Positions 5,347-7,862 of a stretch of 7,862 nt of DNA are shown one piece after another. The DNA comes from DASVSE01 sp036399715 (GTDB lineage Bacteria; Bacteroidota; Rhodothermia; Rhodothermales; Rubricoccaceae), in NCBI GenBank assembly GCA_036399715.1, contig DASWMO010000205.1, positions 1 through 7,862 of the forward strand, given 5' to 3'. The notes beneath the pieces were generated by a model. That model worked only from the letters and a program-made list of their open reading frames with translations. It ran no database searches and was not told the origin of the DNA. The first letter of the stretch is position 1. Each line of letters starts with the position of its first letter. The position numbers and the translations under genes are program-made.

Positions 5347-5942
5347 GGCTGCCCGAGGGTGAGGGCGCCTACCCGGACAACTCGGACCGGCCGCTGGACC
5401 GGCCGTCCCTCAAAGTCGACGGTCGATGCCTCGCCGGGCGCGAGGGCGACCACCTCCGCCTCCCGGTCGAGCCGGTGATGGACGGGGAGCGCCGCGGCCG
5501 CCACGCGGACCGTCCACAGGCCGGGCCTCAGCGCCGAGAACGAGAACCGTCCTGCCGCGTCGGTAACGGTCCGGTAGCGCTCAGAGTCGCTCGTCGCCTC
5601 GACGACCGTTTGCCGGAGCCCGGCGTGCGTGGCGTCGTCGGCGAGCATTACCGTGCCGACGATCTGCGCTGCCTCGACGACCGCTACGTTCACCTGGGGG
5701 ATCGGGTCATCGCCGATCGTGACCTCGACCACGCGCTCGGTTAGACGTTCGGGCCCGAGGCCGGCAGGGTCTACGGTGAGCCGGTGCGTGCCGTTTGTTG
5801 GCGCGGGCAGCCGGAAGACAGGCCACCGGTGCGGACATGGAGTTCCGCCAGATTGCGTACTGTGGAGATTCAGAGCACTCCATCGCCATGGCGAACTCCC
5901 ACGCGCAAGACCGAGATCTCTCGCCGTCTCCCGAAGCGGCAC
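5343..5942 (-). CDS. Carboxypeptidase-regulatory-like/Ig-fold fragment, probably the 3' remnant of a larger gene
   Basis: The 199-aa ORF looks like the C-terminal portion of a large secreted or outer-membrane protein with repeated beta-sandwich domains. Residues 41-90 (FRLPAPTNGTHRLTVDPAGL, then VVEVTIGDDPIPQVNVAVV) read as the end of one such domain. Residues 91-165 (IVGTVML, VTDAAGRFSFSALRPGLWTVRV) match the CarboxypepD_reg/SdrD-B-like pattern TDAxGRFxFxxLxPGxYTV. Residues 166-199 (ALAPGEASTVDFEGRPVQRPVR) are a usual closing strand. There is no signal peptide. The first 40 residues (MPLRETARDL onward) look non-homologous and are antisense to the start of the sensor gene. In-frame alternative starts before the domain are lacking. 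I infer that the 5' part was lost by rearrangement and the rest may not be translated. A genuine small protein starting at 5942 is possible but would overlap the divergent gene by 55 bases. Confidence 0.5.
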   Translation of the reverse strand: MPLRETARDLGLARGSSPWRWSALNLHSTQSGGTPCPHRWPVFRLPAPTNGTHRLTVDPAGLGPERLTERVVEVTIGDDPIPQVNVAVVEAAQIVGTVMLADDATHAGLRQTVVEATSDSERYRTVTDAAGRFSFSALRPGLWTVRVAAAALPVHHRLDREAEVVALAPGEASTVDFEGRPVQRPVRVVRVGALTLGQP

Positions 5943-7862
5943 CGCCTGGTTCGTCCGCTCACGACGAGCGGTTGAGCGACGGCGCCCGGCTCTCCGCTCT
6001 CCAGCAGTCGCGCCTTCTCGATACGCCCCCCGAGCCGGCCTTCGACCGGCTGACGGAGCTTGCGAAGCGCCTCCTGGCTGTTCCCATCGCCCTCGTCACG
6101 CTCGTCGACCACGACCGCCAGTTCTTCAAGAGTCAGCAGGGTCTCGCCGAGCCGTGGGCGACGGCCCGGGAGACGCCCCTCTCGCACTCGTTCTGCCAGT
6201 ACGTCGTCGCCGAAGACGCGCCGTTCGTCGTCGAGGACGCCCGTACGCACCCACTCGTTCAGGACAACCTCGCCACCCGAGACCTGGGGGTCGTCGCGTA
6301 CCTCGGCGTCCCGGTCCACAGTCCAGACGGCCAGCCGCTCGGCTCGATCTGCGCCATCGACACCGAGCCGCGAGTGTGGATGGACGACGACCGGGCCGTA
6401 CTCATTCACCTCGCCGCTATCGTCGAGAGCGAAATCGGGCTCCGCGCCGAAGTGGCGGCCCACATGCGCAGCGAGACGCAGTTTCGGACCCTCTTCGAGG
6501 CGTCGCCGGACGCGGTCCTGGTGCTCGACCCGGAGACCGAATCGGTCCTCGAAGCCAACAGCGCGGCGTGCGCGCTCTACGGCTGCACGCGAGACGAACT
6601 GTCATGGGCATCGCTCCAGACCCTTCTACACGGCCCGGTCAAAGGAACGGACGTCGTCGCCTGGCTGGGCGGCCGTGGCGGGACGGCCCGCTACGAGGCG
6701 GTCCAGTTTCGTGCCGACGGCACGCCGTTCGACGCCTCGGTCGGAGCCTCACTCGTCCGGATCGACGACCGCCCCGTCGTGCTCGCGGTCACCCGGGACG
6801 TGTCCGAGCGGAATCTGATCGCCCGGACGAGTGCGGCGCGCGCTGACTTCCGGGAGTCGCTCGCCGACGCGCTCCGCTCGCTCAGCGATCCCACCGAAAT
6901 CAAGTCCGTTGCCACACAGCTGCTCGGCGTGCACCTCGGGGCCTCCCGGGTCCACTACGGCGAGATCGACGACGAGGCGTTCGTCGTCGTCGACCGGGAC
7001 TACACGGACGGTGCGGTCAGCCTCGTCGGACGGTTCCGGAAGGAGGACTTCAACCCGGCCCTCGCCCGGGCCCACGACGCCGGCAAGAGCGTCGTCACGC
7101 CCGACGTCGCGAACGCCGTCGAACTCTCGCACCCGGAGCAGGCAGCCTACGCCGCCGCCGGGGTCGCCGCCCAGGTCTGCGTCCCGCTCATCAAGGGCGA
7201 ACGGCTCGTCGCCGTCCTCGCCGTCCACCAGCGGGAGCCCCGCGACTGGACGGCCAACGAGGTCGCCCTCATCGAGGAGACGGCCGAGCGGGTGTGGACG
7301 GCCCTCGGGCGGGCCGGCGCCGAGGCGGCCCTCCGCGAGAGCGAGGAGCAGTACCGCCTGCTGGCGGACACGGCGACGGACGTGATCCTCACCATCGACG
7401 CGTCCAGCACGATCCGCTACGTCAACCGTGCCGCCCTCGCCGTCTTCGGGTACGCCCCGGCCGAGATCGTCGGGACCCCGCTGTCCGCGCTCATGCCGGT
7501 CGGGCTCCGTCCGAGGCACTACGCCGGGGTAGACCGGTACATCCAAACGGGCGAGCGGACGCTACCGTGGGGCCAGGTCGAGGCGCGGGGGCTCCGGAAA
7601 GACGGTGCGGAGATCCAGATCGCCATCTCGTTCGGCGAGTATGTCGCCGGCGGGGAGCGCCTCTTCACCGGGATCATCCGCGACACGACGGTTCAGAAGG
7701 AGACCCAGGAGGCTCTTCGCGAGAGCGAGGAGCGGCTTCGTCTCGTCAGCCACGCGACGAACGACGCCGTCTGGGACTGGGACATGCGCACCGACCGCTT
7801 CGTCACCAACCCCGCCTTCGGGGAGATCTTCGGCTGGCGAGAGCAGGCCGCCGCCGGCTTCG
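5888..7862 (+). CDS. GAF-PAS-GAF-PAS-PAS sensory protein, likely histidine kinase (partial, 3' end missing)
   Basis: An open frame of 658 codons runs off the right edge. Residues 43-185 are a GAF domain of the common sensor-kinase type (LLDTPPEPAFDRLT, VDHDRQFFKSQQGL, SHSFCQYVV, LGVPVHSPDGQPLGSICAID). Residues 196-308 are a PAS domain (FRTLFEASPDAVLVLDPET, then RDVSERN). A second GAF occupies about 318-475 (VATQLLGVHLGASRVHYGEI, VCVPLIKGERLVAVLAVHQ). A second PAS lies at 486-606 (YRLLADTATDVILTID, FTGIIRDTT) and a third begins near 615 (LRLVSHATNDAVWDWD). ALRESEE helices precede PAS2 and PAS3. No transmembrane segment is visible, so it is probably a cytoplasmic sensor. The output domain is not seen: histidine kinase is likeliest for this layout, but a cyclase is possible. 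The start at 5888 is the nearest ATG before the conserved region. An in-frame ATG at 5837 would add 17 residues. Neither start has a clear ribosome site. Confidence 0.92.
   Translation, partial: MANSHAQDRDLSPSPEAAPPGSSAHDERLSDGARLSALQQSRLLDTPPEPAFDRLTELAKRLLAVPIALVTLVDHDRQFFKSQQGLAEPWATARETPLSHSFCQYVVAEDAPFVVEDARTHPLVQDNLATRDLGVVAYLGVPVHSPDGQPLGSICAIDTEPRVWMDDDRAVLIHLAAIVESEIGLRAEVAAHMRSETQFRTLFEASPDAVLVLDPETESVLEANSAACALYGCTRDELSWASLQTLLHGPVKGTDVVAWLGGRGGTARYEAVQFRADGTPFDASVGASLVRIDDRPVVLAVTRDVSERNLIARTSAARADFRESLADALRSLSDPTEIKSVATQLLGVHLGASRVHYGEIDDEAFVVVDRDYTDGAVSLVGRFRKEDFNPALARAHDAGKSVVTPDVANAVELSHPEQAAYAAAGVAAQVCVPLIKGERLVAVLAVHQREPRDWTANEVALIEETAERVWTALGRAGAEAALRESEEQYRLLADTATDVILTIDASSTIRYVNRAALAVFGYAPAEIVGTPLSALMPVGLRPRHYAGVDRYIQTGERTLPWGQVEARGLRKDGAEIQIAISFGEYVAGGERLFTGIIRDTTVQKETQEALRESEERLRLVSHATNDAVWDWDMRTDRFVTNPAFGEIFGWREQAAAGF
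7334..7733 (+). repeat. 16-nt direct repeat marking PAS linkers
   Basis: CGCGAGAGCGAGGAGC occurs at 7334-7349 and again at 7718-7733, both encoding the RESEE part of the signalling helix before a PAS domain. The copies are 384 bases (128 codons) apart, so they mark the in-frame length of one PAS module. This fits module duplication or simply convergent codon use. Confidence 0.6.

Noticed and set aside
5837..5890. Resemblance of the upstream prefix MEFRQIAYCGD to the NifH N-terminus
   Set aside because: The resemblance covers only a few residues and there is no P-loop. What follows is a GAF/PAS protein.
5629..6846. 405-codon plus-strand frame across the start of the sensor gene, and other frames inside it
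   Set aside because: Rich in Arg, Pro and Ser without domain motifs. The true frame, open from 5888 to the window end, gives unbroken GAF and PAS motifs.
1..7862. CRISPR array, tRNA, rRNA or transposase gene
   Set aside because: No regularly spaced short repeats with unique spacers, no tRNA T-loop or rRNA signatures, and no transposase motifs were seen on either strand.

Overview
The window is GC-rich bacterial DNA with strong G/C preference at third codon positions. Two secreted proteins end in the Por-type (T9SS type A) C-terminal sorting domain, and no gene start has a convincing Shine-Dalgarno sequence. Together these point to a Bacteroidota-lineage organism, most likely the Rhodothermota (for example the Rubricoccaceae or Salinibacter relatives). 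The lineage is inferred from protein style only.

Layout, left to right. Positions 1-135 look like the last 44 codons of a plus-strand gene that starts outside the window. Positions 136-706 hold no intact gene. They contain a perfect 18-bp palindrome placed in the spacer of a possible promoter, a strong terminator-type hairpin, and what looks like the C-terminal remnant of a lost minus-strand gene. Positions 707-4806 are a two-gene minus-strand unit. The upstream gene (476 aa) encodes a secreted protein with seven WAVG-type repeats, and the downstream gene (890 aa) a secreted protein with fourteen FG-GAP/VCBS calcium-binding repeats. Their stop and start codons overlap as ATGA. Both have a signal peptide followed by Gln, and both have nearly the same sorting domain, so they are probably co-expressed surface or extracellular beta-propeller proteins exported by Sec and then T9SS.

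Positions 4807-5342 have no well-supported gene, only a doubtful minus-strand ORF. They hold an unusually dense run of inverted repeats, including an imperfect hairpin of about 15 bp and another of 12 bp. Positions 5343-5942 (minus) encode a 199-aa ORF whose last 160 residues look like the C-terminal end of a large carboxypeptidase-regulatory-like/Ig-fold surface protein, probably a truncated remnant. From 5888 to the right edge runs the N-terminal 658 residues of a GAF-PAS-GAF-PAS-PAS sensory protein. Its output domain lies beyond the window.

The protein-coding content is ordinary for this lineage: T9SS cargo plus a sensor kinase-like protein. The less explained parts are the two non-coding segments, where the hairpins and palindromes deserve RNA-structure and comparative tests.
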